DNA of 27,389 bases from Actinomycetes bacterium (GCA_023416315.1 JAEZIA010000254.1:1-27389), one strand, 5' to 3'; shown: positions 17,055 through 24,959, numbered from the stretch's first letter. The notes: generated from the letters alone by a model not told the origin. Numbers and translations: made by a program.

Positions 17055-17333
17055 TGTGTATTCCGATCTCGGGCGCGCCTGAAAGGCGTGCCGGTTTTTG
17101 GTCTGGTATTTGACCGGATGCTCATGCGTCCGGGAGCGAGTGACGATGTCGGCACGACGTCGTGGCGCGACCGAAGCATTGTTACTCCCGCGAGATCGCC
17201 TGGTCAACAGGAACTTCCGGGCCAGGCGAGCCGGATGTTTCCATCGTGTTTCGCAGCACCAGCCTACGAAACGGGAACGTTAAATGTGTCGATTTGGTCT
17301 GCTCGTTACGACGTTATGGTCCACACTGGTCGC
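17055..17333. other. Divergent control region between permease and kinase
   Basis: This 279-base gap contains no credible gene and must hold both promoters of the divergent units. CACACT (17322-17327) lies six bases before the kinase ATG at 17334 and could be a weak leaderless -10. GGTCtggtatttGACC (17100-17115) and CCGGT/ACCGG (17091-17095, 17113-17117) are partial dyads near the permease side. I see no clean GntR/HutC-type operator by eye. Confidence 0.4.
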
Positions 17334-18347
17334 ATGCCGGGAATGCCGCCGACTCATGAGTTCTTCGCGCGCGCCGCCCTCCCTTCCTACGGTCGTGCGA
17401 GCGGGGCGCCGTTGCGGCTATTGAGCCTGTCCGAGAATGCCACCTACCTTGTCGACGATGACGATCCGATCGTCCTGCGGGTGCATCGGCCCGGCTATCA
17501 CTCACTGGACGAAATCCGCTCTGAGCTGGCCTGGATGCAGGCCTTACGCGCGGAGACCCCGGTCGCGACGCCGGAACTGGTGACCGCGCGCGACGGCACC
17601 GACGTGGTGGCCGCGGAGTTCGACGGCGGCGTGCTGCACGTCGACGCGGTGACGTTCGTGGCCGGCTGCACCGCCGAGGAAAACCCCGACGCTGTCGGCT
17701 TCGATCAGCTCGGGCGACTGACCGCGCTGATGCACGAGCACGCCCGAAACTGGACATATCCTGTGAGTTTCAGTCGGTTTCGCTGGGACCTGGAGACAAT
17801 CCTCGGTCCGGAGGCGCGTTGGGGCAACTGGCGGCTGGCACCCGGCCTCACCGACGACGACCGAATCCTGATCCAGCGCGCCGCGGACGACATCACCGCC
17901 AAGCTCACCGACTTCGGCTGCGCACCTGATCGCTTCGGCCTGGTCCACGCCGATCTGCGGCTGGCCAACCTGATGGTCGACCCCTCCGACGCCGGCGCGG
18001 GCATCACCGTGATCGACTTCGACGACTGCGGCTGGTCGTGGTACCTGGCCGATCTGGGGGCCGCGGTGTCGTTCATCGAGGACGCCCCGGCGGGCGAACG
18101 CATCATCTCCGACTGGCTCACCGGCTACTTCCAGGCCGGTTCGATCCCCGCCGAGCACCTCGCGCTGATCCCGTCCTTCGTGATGATGCGTCGGATCATG
18201 CTCACGGCGTGGATCGCCTCACACTTCGACGCCGACGCCGCGATCGGGGTGGGTGAACAGTTCGCGCCCGACACTGCCCGGCTGGCGCAGCGGTATCTGG
18301 AGGACCGGACCTGGCTGCAGGATGCGATATTCGGATCCCGGGTATGA
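17334..18347 (+). CDS. APH/SrkA-fold small-molecule kinase
   Basis: 337 aa. It has the aminoglycoside phosphotransferase-like kinase fold (PF01636): N-lobe IVLRVHRPGYHSLDEIRSEL, catalytic loop GLVHADLRLANLMVDP (H205, D207, N212), and the metal-binding aspartate D228 in VIDFDDCGWSW. The family phosphorylates hydroxyl groups of homoserine, choline, ethanolamine, hydroxylysine or proteins. Beside an AGXT2L-like enzyme and a permease, an amino alcohol or hydroxy amino acid is the likely substrate. Starts are uncertain: ATG at 17334 (chosen), 17343 or 17316 are all in frame and none has a ribosome site. The frame stays open far upstream, but that part is antisense to the permease. The SDR follows after 27 bases. 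Confidence 0.85.
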   Translation: MPGMPPTHEFFARAALPSYGRASGAPLRLLSLSENATYLVDDDDPIVLRVHRPGYHSLDEIRSELAWMQALRAETPVATPELVTARDGTDVVAAEFDGGVLHVDAVTFVAGCTAEENPDAVGFDQLGRLTALMHEHARNWTYPVSFSRFRWDLETILGPEARWGNWRLAPGLTDDDRILIQRAADDITAKLTDFGCAPDRFGLVHADLRLANLMVDPSDAGAGITVIDFDDCGWSWYLADLGAAVSFIEDAPAGERIISDWLTGYFQAGSIPAEHLALIPSFVMMRRIMLTAWIASHFDADAAIGVGEQFAPDTARLAQRYLEDRTWLQDAIFGSRV

Positions 18348-18374
18348 AAACTTATAGAGCACAAGGAGATACGC

Positions 18375-19151
18375 GTGTTTGATCTGCAGTCGACATCCGT
18401 AGTGGTGACCGGCGGAAGCAAGGGTATCGGGCGGGGAATCGCCGCAGTGTTCGCCACCGCGGGCGCCAACGTGGCGATCGCGGCACGATCGGCGGCCGAA
18501 CTCGATGCCGCCGTCGCGCATCTGGACACGCTCGGCGACGGAAAGGTGGTGGGGATACAGGCCGACGTCACCGACCCGGTGGGCTGTGCGGATCTGGCGG
18601 CATCGGTCATCGATGCGTTCGGCGGCATCGACATCGTCTGCGCCAACGCCGGCATCTTCCCCGAGGCGCCGCTGGCCACGATGACCCCGGCGCAATTGTC
18701 CGAGGTGCTCGACATCAACGTCAAAGGCAACGTGTTCACCGTGCAGGCCTGCCTGGACGCGTTGATCGCATCCGGCCGCGGCCGGGTCATCCTCACCTCG
18801 TCGATCACCGGGCCCATCACCGGCTTTCCCGGCTGGTCGCACTACGGCGCGTCCAAGGCCGCGCAGCTGGGCTTCATGCGCACGGCCGCAATCGAATTGG
18901 CGCCGCACAAGATCACGGTGAACGCCGTGCTCCCCGGCAACATCTTCACCGAAGGCCTCGCCGACATGGGGGAGGACTACATCGCCGGCATGACCCGGGC
19001 GATCCCCGCCGGTGCACTCGGCACGCCGGAGGACATCGGTCATCTGGCCGCCTTTCTGGCCACGGTCGAGGCCGGCTACATCACCGGCCAGGCGATCGCC
19101 GTCGACGGTGGTCAGGTGTTGCCCGAATCGCCGGATGCGTTGAGCCCCTAG
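18375..19151 (+). CDS. Short-chain dehydrogenase/reductase (FabG-like)
   Basis: 258 aa, classical SDR. The cofactor motif TGGSKGIG is at 12-19, NAG at 91-93, the catalytic serine in ILTSSITG, and Y157-x3-K161 in YGASKAA. The C-terminus GYITGQAIAVDGGQVLPE is typical. It oxidises an alcohol or reduces a carbonyl with NAD(P). The GTG at 18375 follows an ideal AAGGAGAT, so it is well translated. It lies between the kinase and the GntR regulator with short gaps, suggesting it handles the aldehyde or keto product of the proposed phospho-lyase route. It could equally oxidise the original alcohol. Confidence 0.92.
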   Translation: MFDLQSTSVVVTGGSKGIGRGIAAVFATAGANVAIAARSAAELDAAVAHLDTLGDGKVVGIQADVTDPVGCADLAASVIDAFGGIDIVCANAGIFPEAPLATMTPAQLSEVLDINVKGNVFTVQACLDALIASGRGRVILTSSITGPITGFPGWSHYGASKAAQLGFMRTAAIELAPHKITVNAVLPGNIFTEGLADMGEDYIAGMTRAIPAGALGTPEDIGHLAAFLATVEAGYITGQAIAVDGGQVLPESPDALSP

Positions 19152-19155
19152 CATC

Positions 19156-19941
19156 ATGGAGGAATCGGAAGGGGGACCGATTGCCGAGGATGTGCGCCGT
19201 CGCATCCTGTCGATGCTCGCCCAAGGTGCGCTGCGACCGGGGTCGCGGTTGGGCACCGAGCGCGAGATGGCCGATCGTTTCGAGGTTTCCCGATCCACCC
19301 TGCGGAGCGCGCTACTGCCGTTGAGCCGTGCCGGGGTGCTGGAACGACGCACCGGGCGCAACGGAGGCACGTTCGTGCGCGCCGATGTGGTGCAACGCAA
19401 CGCCGCCGAACTGGCCGGACTGCCTGCGCGGCTGCGCAGTGGCGGGCACACCAGCGCGACCCGAGTGCTGAGCACCGACCGGCGCCGGCCCACCCCGGCG
19501 GAGGCGGCCGCGCTGGAGATCGAACCGAACGAGGATGTGTTCGCGATCCGCAGGCTGCGCTTCGCCGACGGTGTTCCGCTGTCGGTGGACACGGCATGCT
19601 TCGTTGCCGGCCAGGTCGTCGACCTCCTCGAGCAGCCGCTCGGCGGCTCGCTCTACGAGCTGTTCGCCATCCGCTACGGATTGGTGCCCGCCACGTCCAG
19701 CGAGACCATCGAGGTGGTCAGCGCCTCTCCGCGGGAGGCCGATCTGCTCGGCATCGCGCACCGGCGGCCGCTGGTGGCGATCACCCGGGTCACCCGCGAC
19801 GCCGCCGACCAGCCGTTCGAATACGCCTACGACCTGTTCCGCGCCGACCGGGTGCGGTTGACCGCGACGACGTCGACGGTCACCGCGCGCGAGCGCCGTG
19901 GCACCGACGGCCGGGTGGAACGCTCGGTCAGCAGCGCCTGA
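19156..19941 (+). CDS. GntR-family regulator, HutC/UTRA type
   Basis: 261 aa. The N-terminal winged helix is clear: IAEDVRRRILSMLAQGALRP, GSRLGTEREMADRFEVSRST, LRSALLPLSRAGVLERRTGR followed by NGGTFVRAD. The UTRA ligand domain follows, with EPNEDVFAIRRLRFADGVPL, SVDTACFV, GSLYELFAIRYGLVPATSSE, RPLVAITRVTRDAADQPFEY and the ending AYDLFRADRVRL. UTRA regulators usually bind the substrate of their own pathway. It starts four bases after the SDR stop with no ribosome site, so it is probably coupled. It most likely controls the kinase and permease units from the 17055-17333 region. Confidence 0.92.
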   Translation: MEESEGGPIAEDVRRRILSMLAQGALRPGSRLGTEREMADRFEVSRSTLRSALLPLSRAGVLERRTGRNGGTFVRADVVQRNAAELAGLPARLRSGGHTSATRVLSTDRRRPTPAEAAALEIEPNEDVFAIRRLRFADGVPLSVDTACFVAGQVVDLLEQPLGGSLYELFAIRYGLVPATSSETIEVVSASPREADLLGIAHRRPLVAITRVTRDAADQPFEYAYDLFRADRVRLTATTSTVTARERRGTDGRVERSVSSA

Positions 19942-19946
19942 GCGAC

Positions 19947-19952
19947 TACTGT
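19947..19952 (+). promoter_or_regulatory. Putative -10 of the leaderless FKBP promoter
   Basis: TACTGT ends seven bases before the GTG at 19960, which has no Shine-Dalgarno sequence. This places the expected transcription start on the G of the start codon and gives the FKBP gene its own promoter right after the GntR stop. Confidence 0.5.
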
Positions 19953-19959
19953 GTGACCG

Positions 19960-20319
19960 GTGAGCAAACCCGTGATCGAATTTCCCGACGGCCCGGCGCC
20001 CACCGAGTTGGTCATCAAGGACCTGGTGGTCGGCGACGGCGATGAGGCCACGCCCGGCGCCGTAGTGGATGTGCACTATGTGGGTGTCGAATACGACACC
20101 GGTGAAGAGTTCGACAGCTCGTGGAACCGCGGTGAGTCCATCTCGTTCCCGCTGCGCGGGCTGATTCAGGGCTGGCAGGACGGGATCCCGGGAATGAAGG
20201 TCGGTGGCCGTCGTCAGCTGACGATCCCGCCCGAGCAGGCCTACGGCCCCGCGGGCTCGGGGCATCAGCTGTCCGGCAAGACGCTCATCTTCGTGATCGA
20301 CCTGCTGGCGACCCGCTAG
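19960..20319 (+). CDS. FKBP-type peptidyl-prolyl cis-trans isomerase
   Basis: 119 aa, a single FKBP domain. Visible motifs are VVDVHYVGVEYDTGEEFDSS, RGLIQGWQDGIPGMKVGGRR and LTIPPEQAYGPAG, ending in LIFVIDLLATR. These residues line the FK506/proline pocket. It speeds proline isomerisation during folding. There is no signal peptide, so it is cytoplasmic. The GTG at 19960 has no ribosome site but a TACTGT -10 seven bases upstream. It is probably unrelated in function to the GntR cluster before it. Confidence 0.93.
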   Translation: MSKPVIEFPDGPAPTELVIKDLVVGDGDEATPGAVVDVHYVGVEYDTGEEFDSSWNRGESISFPLRGLIQGWQDGIPGMKVGGRRQLTIPPEQAYGPAGSGHQLSGKTLIFVIDLLATR

Positions 20320-20350
20320 CTTTCACCGCGCGCCCGGTGCGCTCGGGGTG

Positions 20351-20356
20351 TGTAAT
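20351..20356 (+). promoter_or_regulatory. Putative -10 of the leaderless SDR promoter
   Basis: TGTAAT ends six bases before the GTG at 20363. There is no Shine-Dalgarno sequence, so a leaderless mRNA is likely. This supports 20363 over the in-frame GTG at 20348 as the start. Confidence 0.45.
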
Positions 20357-20362
20357 GCCGGT

Positions 20363-21091
20363 GTGAGCTTACGCAGCGCGATCGTCACCGGCGCCTCCGG
20401 CGGAATCGGCTCTGCCATCGCCGGGATGCTGCGCGAGGAAGGATTCGCGCTCACCCTGGTGGGCCGCGACCCGGCCAAACTGGCCGCCGTCGCGTCGGCG
20501 AGCGGGCCACCGGTGCACACCGTGTCCGGCTCGTTGGCCGACGAGGCGTTCCTCGACCGGATCGTCGAGGAGCACGCCGAGCGGTACGGCGCACTGGATC
20601 TGCTGGTGAACAATGCAGGCGTCGCAGGCAACCGCGAGGTCGGCGAGATCACCGCGGAGTTTCTCGACGAGCAGCTCACGGTGAACGTCCGTGCGGTGAT
20701 CCTGCTCACCGCCAAGTCGCTACCGTTGCTCAAAGATGCTGTGCGGCAACGTCAATCGGCGCAGGTGGTCAACATCGCCTCGAACGCAGGCAAACGCGGT
20801 GAGGCCACCCTCGCGTCGTACTCGGCGACCAAGTTCGCCGTCGTCGGGTTCACCGAGTCTCTGCACGACGAACTGTCCACCGCCGGAATCAAGGCGACCG
20901 CGATCTGCCCGGGGCTGGTGGACACCCCGATGGCCGATGACTACCGCGATACCGTCGACCCCGGCGAGATGATCGCACCGAGTGACATTGCCGAAGCGAT
21001 CCGGATGACGATCCGGGTGTCGCGCAGCTGTGTGGTGCCCGAGATCGTGCTGCTGCGCCCGATCGAGTGGCGCCAGCCCGAAGGCGCCTAG
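20363..21091 (+). CDS. Short-chain dehydrogenase/reductase
   Basis: 242 aa from the GTG at 20363. SDR motifs are TGASGGIG (9-16), LVNNAGVAG, and the catalytic SYSATKFAVVGFTE preceded by VVNIASNAGKRG. The C-terminus LRPIEWRQPEGA lacks the usual FabG dimer tail, so this belongs to the ketoreductase/3-oxoacyl-reductase-like subgroups of unknown substrate. The start is chosen from a TGTAAT -10 six bases upstream; 20348 would add five residues. It is 43 bases after FKBP and converges with the D-2-hydroxyacid dehydrogenase with a nine-base gap. Confidence 0.9.
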   Translation: MSLRSAIVTGASGGIGSAIAGMLREEGFALTLVGRDPAKLAAVASASGPPVHTVSGSLADEAFLDRIVEEHAERYGALDLLVNNAGVAGNREVGEITAEFLDEQLTVNVRAVILLTAKSLPLLKDAVRQRQSAQVVNIASNAGKRGEATLASYSATKFAVVGFTESLHDELSTAGIKATAICPGLVDTPMADDYRDTVDPGEMIAPSDIAEAIRMTIRVSRSCVVPEIVLLRPIEWRQPEGA

Positions 21092-21100
21092 CCGGGCACC

Positions 21101-22048
21101 CTAACCGGGCACATAGCCGAGGGCCGGGTCGACGACGTTGCGCAGCGGCTCACCCCGCAGCCACCGGTCGAGGTTGTCGGCGAAGATCGTCACCATATCC
21201 GCCTCGAAGCCGACGTAGTCGCCCGACATATGCGGGGAGACAAGGACATTGGGCAGAGACCACAGCGGTGAATCCGCGGGCAACGGTTCCACCTCGAACA
21301 CGTCGAGAGCCGCACCGGCAATCACCCCGTCGCGCAGGGCATCGACCAGGTCGGACTCGACGACCGTCGGCCCCCTGCCGACGTTGACCACAAAGCCGCG
21401 CGGCCCCAGCGCACCCAGTACCTCGGCGCCGACCAGCGCCGTGGTCGCGGGCGTCAGTGGTGCGGCGAGCACCAGTAGGTCGACTTCCGAGGCGACGGCC
21501 ACCAGGTCCTCAGCGGCCCGGATCGCGCCGAAGCGCCGATCCGTACCTGCTGTGCGGCCGACCAGCGTGACTTCGACGTCGAGGCGCAGCAGCCGCTCGG
21601 CGATGGCCCGTCCGATCGAGCCGGTGCCCAGCACCGCGGCGCGGCTGCCCGCCAGCCGGCCGGTGGTCCGGTACCGCCAGCGGTGCTCGCGCTGCAGCGA
21701 CCAGCTCTCGGCAATGCCCTTGATATGGCTGAGCACTGCCCCGATCACCCATTCGGCGATCGGGATGTCGAACACGCCGCGGGAGTTGGTCAGGGTGACG
21801 TGCGCCAGTTCCGGGCACAGCAGCCGGTTCACGCCGACCGAGGCGGCATGCACCCAGCGGATATCGGTTGTGCGGCGCAGCAGCGGACCCAACTCGGTGA
21901 AGCGGTGATCCCAGACGTAGAGGATTTCCGCGCCGGCCAGCTGGTCATCGGTGGGCGCGGCACCGACCTCGACCACCGAGACGTCGGCGTCGATCAACTC
22001 GAGCGGTGGCGGCGGCAGTTCCGGGTCCGGTTCGGTGACAACCAACAC
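21101..22048 (-). CDS. D-2-hydroxyacid dehydrogenase family protein
   Basis: 315 aa. The NAD-binding domain has VLGTGSIGRAIAERLLRLDV, and the catalytic triad is in place: arginine in VNVGRGPTVVESDLVDALRD, glutamate in ALDVFEVEPLPADSPLW, and histidine in VSPHMSGDY. The family reduces 2-keto acids to D-2-hydroxy acids or the reverse; FEVEPLPADSPLW is common in the glyoxylate/hydroxypyruvate and related branches. The substrate is not assignable. The GTG at 22048 is the only usable start near the natural N-terminus (LVVTEPDPEL). It is divergent from the aldolase-like gene with shared promoter elements. Confidence 0.9.
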   Translation of the reverse strand: MLVVTEPDPELPPPPLELIDADVSVVEVGAAPTDDQLAGAEILYVWDHRFTELGPLLRRTTDIRWVHAASVGVNRLLCPELAHVTLTNSRGVFDIPIAEWVIGAVLSHIKGIAESWSLQREHRWRYRTTGRLAGSRAAVLGTGSIGRAIAERLLRLDVEVTLVGRTAGTDRRFGAIRAAEDLVAVASEVDLLVLAAPLTPATTALVGAEVLGALGPRGFVVNVGRGPTVVESDLVDALRDGVIAGAALDVFEVEPLPADSPLWSLPNVLVSPHMSGDYVGFEADMVTIFADNLDRWLRGEPLRNVVDPALGYVPG

Positions 22049-22070
22049 GATGGGGCGCTTGACGGTGACG

Positions 22071-22097
22071 ATTTCGCTAGTCTATCCGAGACGAAAT
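22071..22097. promoter_or_regulatory. Overlapping divergent -10 elements inside an inverted repeat
   Basis: TAGTCTA (22078-22084) contains TAGTCT on the plus strand and TAGACT on the minus strand, both of TAnnnT form. It is flanked by ATTTCG (22071-22076) and CGAAAT (22092-22097), a 6-bp inverted repeat. The dehydrogenase and the aldolase-like gene may share this site, so that only one polymerase can bind at a time. Confidence 0.4.
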
Positions 22098-22148
22098 GTA
22101 TTTGCCCGACCGACTATTCGGCGGCGGCAGGAAGTGAGTTGTGCCGAA

Positions 22149-22898
22149 ATGACCGCTGAGCGCACGCACCTGGACCCGGCCGCCGACGAACCGGTGATCA
22201 CCGATCCCGCCGCGTTGCGGGAGCACCGCAAGCAGCGGCTGGCGCTGGCGTACCGAGTGTTCGGCGCACTCGGTTGGGGGTCGCTGGGCGACGGGCATAT
22301 CTCGGCCCGAGACCCCGAGCGCCTCGACTGCTTCTGGCTCGGCCGGTACGGAGTTCCGTTCCGGTTCATGAGTCCCGACGATCTGGTGCTGGTCCGCCCG
22401 GACGGCTCCGTCGAGGGCGGCGGGCACATCAATGTGGCGGCCTACTACATTCACGCACCGGTACACGAGGCACGACCCGACGTCGTGGCCGCGGCGCACT
22501 GCCACACCCCTTATGGCACACCGTTTTCGGCGGCGGTCACCAGACTGGCGCCGATATCGCAGGAGGCGTGCGCGTTCTTCGACGACCACGAGATCTTCGA
22601 CGACGAGGAAGTCAACATCGGCTCGACCGATGGCGGAAAGCGCATCGCGGCAGCCATCGGCGGTGCCAGGGCGGCGATCCTGCGTAACCACGGACTGTTG
22701 ACCGTGGCGGGATCCGTCGACGCGGCGGTCGGATACTTCCTGATGATGGAGCGCAGCGCCGAGGTTGCGGTCAAAGCCCGTGACGCCAAGCCGATCAGCG
22801 CCGACGCGGCCAGGCGGGTCCACGATATGTTCGTCGAGCGCGAGGCCTGGCAGGTCTTCCAGTGGGCGCAGCGCACGTACCTGCCGGACGCCGGCTGA
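22149..22898 (+). CDS. Class II aldolase/adducin family protein
   Basis: 249 aa. The fold (PF00596) is shown by RLALAYRVFGALGWGSLGDG followed by HISARDP, FMSPDDLVLVRPDGSVEGGG, the HxH pair in AAHCHTPYGTPFSA, and NHGLLTVAGSVDAAVGYFLM. These three histidines would bind zinc. The acid/base glutamate of sugar-phosphate aldolases is not evident: the corresponding segment reads GGHINVAAYYIHAPVHEARP, as in adducin-like members. A true phosphate aldolase is therefore doubtful. The ATG at 22149 has AGGAAG about 14 bases upstream. It converges with the first ureohydrolase with a three-base gap. Confidence 0.85.
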   Translation: MTAERTHLDPAADEPVITDPAALREHRKQRLALAYRVFGALGWGSLGDGHISARDPERLDCFWLGRYGVPFRFMSPDDLVLVRPDGSVEGGGHINVAAYYIHAPVHEARPDVVAAAHCHTPYGTPFSAAVTRLAPISQEACAFFDDHEIFDDEEVNIGSTDGGKRIAAAIGGARAAILRNHGLLTVAGSVDAAVGYFLMMERSAEVAVKARDAKPISADAARRVHDMFVEREAWQVFQWAQRTYLPDAG

Positions 22899-22901
22899 AG
22901 A

Positions 22902-23855
22902 CTACCTGTTCGCCACGATCAGGCTCAGCAGGTCGAACACCACCGTGGCGGCGGCAATGGACGTGATCTCGGCGTGGTCGTAGGCGGGTGCCACCTCCAC
23001 CACGTCGGCGCCCACCACATTGATCCCGCCCAGCCGGCGCAACATTCGCAGTAGCTCGCGTGAGGTGAGCCCGCCGGACTCGGGTGTGCCGGTGCCGGGC
23101 GCGAATGCCGGGTCCAGTACGTCGATGTCGATCGAGAGGTAGACCGGCAGGTCGTCGACACGGCGCGCGACGATATCGACGGCGGCCTCGACACCCATGA
23201 CGTCGAGATCGCCGGCCCGGATGATCCGGAAGCCCATCATGGCGTCGTCGTCGAGGTCCATCCGATCATAGATCGGGCCGCGGATCCCGACGTGGATGGA
23301 GTGGTCCTCGACCAGCAGACCCTCCTCGAACGCCCGCCGAAACGGGGTGCCGTGGGTGACCGGCGCGTTGAAATAGGTGTCCCAGGTATCGAGGTGAGCG
23401 TCGAAATGCACCAGCGCGATCGGCCCGTGAACGGCATGCAGGGCACGAAGATTCGGCAGCGCGACGGTGTGGTCACCACCGATCGCGACGAACCTGCGTT
23501 CCCGGTCGCCGATGATCTCACGCACACCGCTTTCGATCTGCGCGCAGGCCTCCGGTATGTCGTACGGGGTGATCGTCACATCCCCGGCGTCGACGATCTG
23601 CACCTCCTCAAGGGGCGCGACGCCGAACTCCACGTGATAGCCCGGCCGCAGGGTGCGGGCGGCCTGCCGGACGGCCATCGGTCCGAATCGGGCGCCGGGT
23701 CGGTAGGAGGTTCCACCGTCGAACGGCAGACCGACCACGGCGATGTCGTAGTCACCGACCTCGTGGATGTCGGCGATCCGGGCGAACGTGCCCTTGCCCG
23801 CGTAGCGGGGCACCTGGGTCGACGGGATGGCGCCGACCGGCGGACGCGGCGCCAT
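22902..23855 (-). CDS. Ureohydrolase (agmatinase/guanidinobutyrase-like) 1
   Basis: 317 aa, arginase/agmatinase superfamily. All metal ligands are present: H129 in GGDHTVALPN, D152, H154 and D156 in HFDAHLDTWD, and D243 and D245 in SIDIDVLDP, with GTGTPESGGL after. The family hydrolyses guanidino groups to urea and an amine with two Mn or, in some members, Ni ions. HGTPFRRAFEEGLL resembles, from memory, guanidinobutyrase/guanidinopropionase more than arginase. The substrate is unproven. The ATG shares a base with the stop of ureohydrolase 2 (TGATG), so translation is directly coupled and the two may form a complex. Confidence 0.92.
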   Translation of the reverse strand: MAPRPPVGAIPSTQVPRYAGKGTFARIADIHEVGDYDIAVVGLPFDGGTSYRPGARFGPMAVRQAARTLRPGYHVEFGVAPLEEVQIVDAGDVTITPYDIPEACAQIESGVREIIGDRERRFVAIGGDHTVALPNLRALHAVHGPIALVHFDAHLDTWDTYFNAPVTHGTPFRRAFEEGLLVEDHSIHVGIRGPIYDRMDLDDDAMMGFRIIRAGDLDVMGVEAAVDIVARRVDDLPVYLSIDIDVLDPAFAPGTGTPESGGLTSRELLRMLRRLGGINVVGADVVEVAPAYDHAEITSIAAATVVFDLLSLIVANR

Positions 23856-24949
23856 CAGTGGTGGTGGCCGTGCGGACGTGGGCTGCCCTCGCCGCGGCGG
23901 CGGGCTTCCTCACCTTCGGTGATCAGCCGCATCTGCTCGTCGGCCTCCCGGCCGGCCAGCAGCGGTTGGCTGGGATCCCAGGTGGTGCCGTTCGCCTTGT
24001 CCTTGCGACGCCGGGCGATCGCCGAGACCACCTCCAGGACAACCCGATTCCCCAGCAGGGCGGTGATGTCGGCATGGTCGTAGGGTGGTGCCACCTCGAC
24101 CACGTCGACGCCGAGTACCGGCAGTTCGTAGCAGATCCGCCGGACGGTGTCGAGCAACTCGCGCGCCGAGAAGCCGCCCGGCTCAGGGGTTCCGGTGCCC
24201 GGCGCATGCCCGGGGTCGCACACGTCGATGTCGACCGACAGGAACACGCCCTCACACTCGTCGGTGGCGATCTCGAACGCCTCGGTCAGGCAGTTCTCCA
24301 GCCCCCGTGCGACGATCTCGGTCATCTCGTAGGAGCGCAGGCCGTGCGCGGCCATCCACTGCAGGATCGGCTCGTCCGGCCAGTATCCGCGCAGCCCCAA
24401 TTGCAGGAAGCGGTCGCCGCGCAGCGCGCCGGATTCGATCAGTCTGCGCATCGGGGTGCCGTGGCCGACGAGGGATCCGTTGAGGATGTCCCCGGTGTCG
24501 GCATGCGCGTCGAAGTGGATCATCGACACCTTGCCGAAGCCGTGGTGGCGGGCCACCCCGGTGTGATCCGGCCAGGCGATGGTGTGGTCACCACCGAGGA
24601 CGATCGGGATCGCGCCCGCCGCGCTGATCTTGTAGACGTCCTCCTCGATCAGCTTGACGGCCTGCTCGATGTCGCCGCTGTAGAGCATCACGTCACCGGC
24701 GTCGTAGACCTTCAGGTCTTTGAGGCCGTCGACGCGCAGCGCGAGGCTGGGCCGCGAGCCGTCCTGAGGCAGGTAGCACGCCTGGCGCAGCGCCGACGGG
24801 CCGAACCGAGCACCGGAGCGGTAGCTCGTCCCGCCGTCGAGTGGAGCGCCGAGGATCACGACATCGGCATCGGCATAGCTGGATTCGTCGGTGAGATCGC
24901 AGCGCGGGACCCCGAGAAAAGTGATGTCAGGGCCGAAGAGCGTGGCCAT
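23855..24949 (-). CDS. Ureohydrolase (agmatinase-like) 2 with His-rich tail
   Basis: 364 aa, longer than usual because of a C-terminal extension. Metal ligands are complete: H122 in GGDHTIAWPD, D147, H149 and D151 in HFDAHADTGD, and D240 and D242 in SVDIDVCDP followed by GHAPGTGTPEPGG. The tail is charged (DEQMRLITEGEEARRRGEGS) and ends in PRPHGHHH, a possible metal-binding end. It differs clearly from ureohydrolase 1, so this is not a recent duplicate. The ATG at 24949 has AAGGCGG at good spacing and lies ten bases after the TetR stop. Substrate and metal are unknown; guanidino acids, agmatine or guanidine itself are options. Confidence 0.91.
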   Translation of the reverse strand: MATLFGPDITFLGVPRCDLTDESSYADADVVILGAPLDGGTSYRSGARFGPSALRQACYLPQDGSRPSLALRVDGLKDLKVYDAGDVMLYSGDIEQAVKLIEEDVYKISAAGAIPIVLGGDHTIAWPDHTGVARHHGFGKVSMIHFDAHADTGDILNGSLVGHGTPMRRLIESGALRGDRFLQLGLRGYWPDEPILQWMAAHGLRSYEMTEIVARGLENCLTEAFEIATDECEGVFLSVDIDVCDPGHAPGTGTPEPGGFSARELLDTVRRICYELPVLGVDVVEVAPPYDHADITALLGNRVVLEVVSAIARRRKDKANGTTWDPSQPLLAGREADEQMRLITEGEEARRRGEGSPRPHGHHH

Positions 24950-24959
24950 GTGTTCCGCC

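Noticed and set aside
17091..17117. GntR operator from CCGGT/ACCGG and GGTC/GACC pairs
   Set aside because: The two pairs have different centres and short arms, so they do not form one convincing dyad.
15744..17333. Long N-terminal extension of the kinase frame
   Set aside because: The segment is antisense to the APC permease and has shadow-type composition; the kinase fold begins after 17334.
17334..18347. Aminoglycoside resistance gene
   Set aside because: The APH fold is present, but the N-lobe IVLRVHRPGYHS and the metabolic neighbours fit SrkA/homoserine-type kinases, not resistance enzymes.
22902..24949. Active/inactive subunit pair like the metformin hydrolase
   Set aside because: In that system one subunit is thought to lack metal binding; here both proteins keep all metal ligands, so the analogy is not supported, although a mixed complex is still possible.
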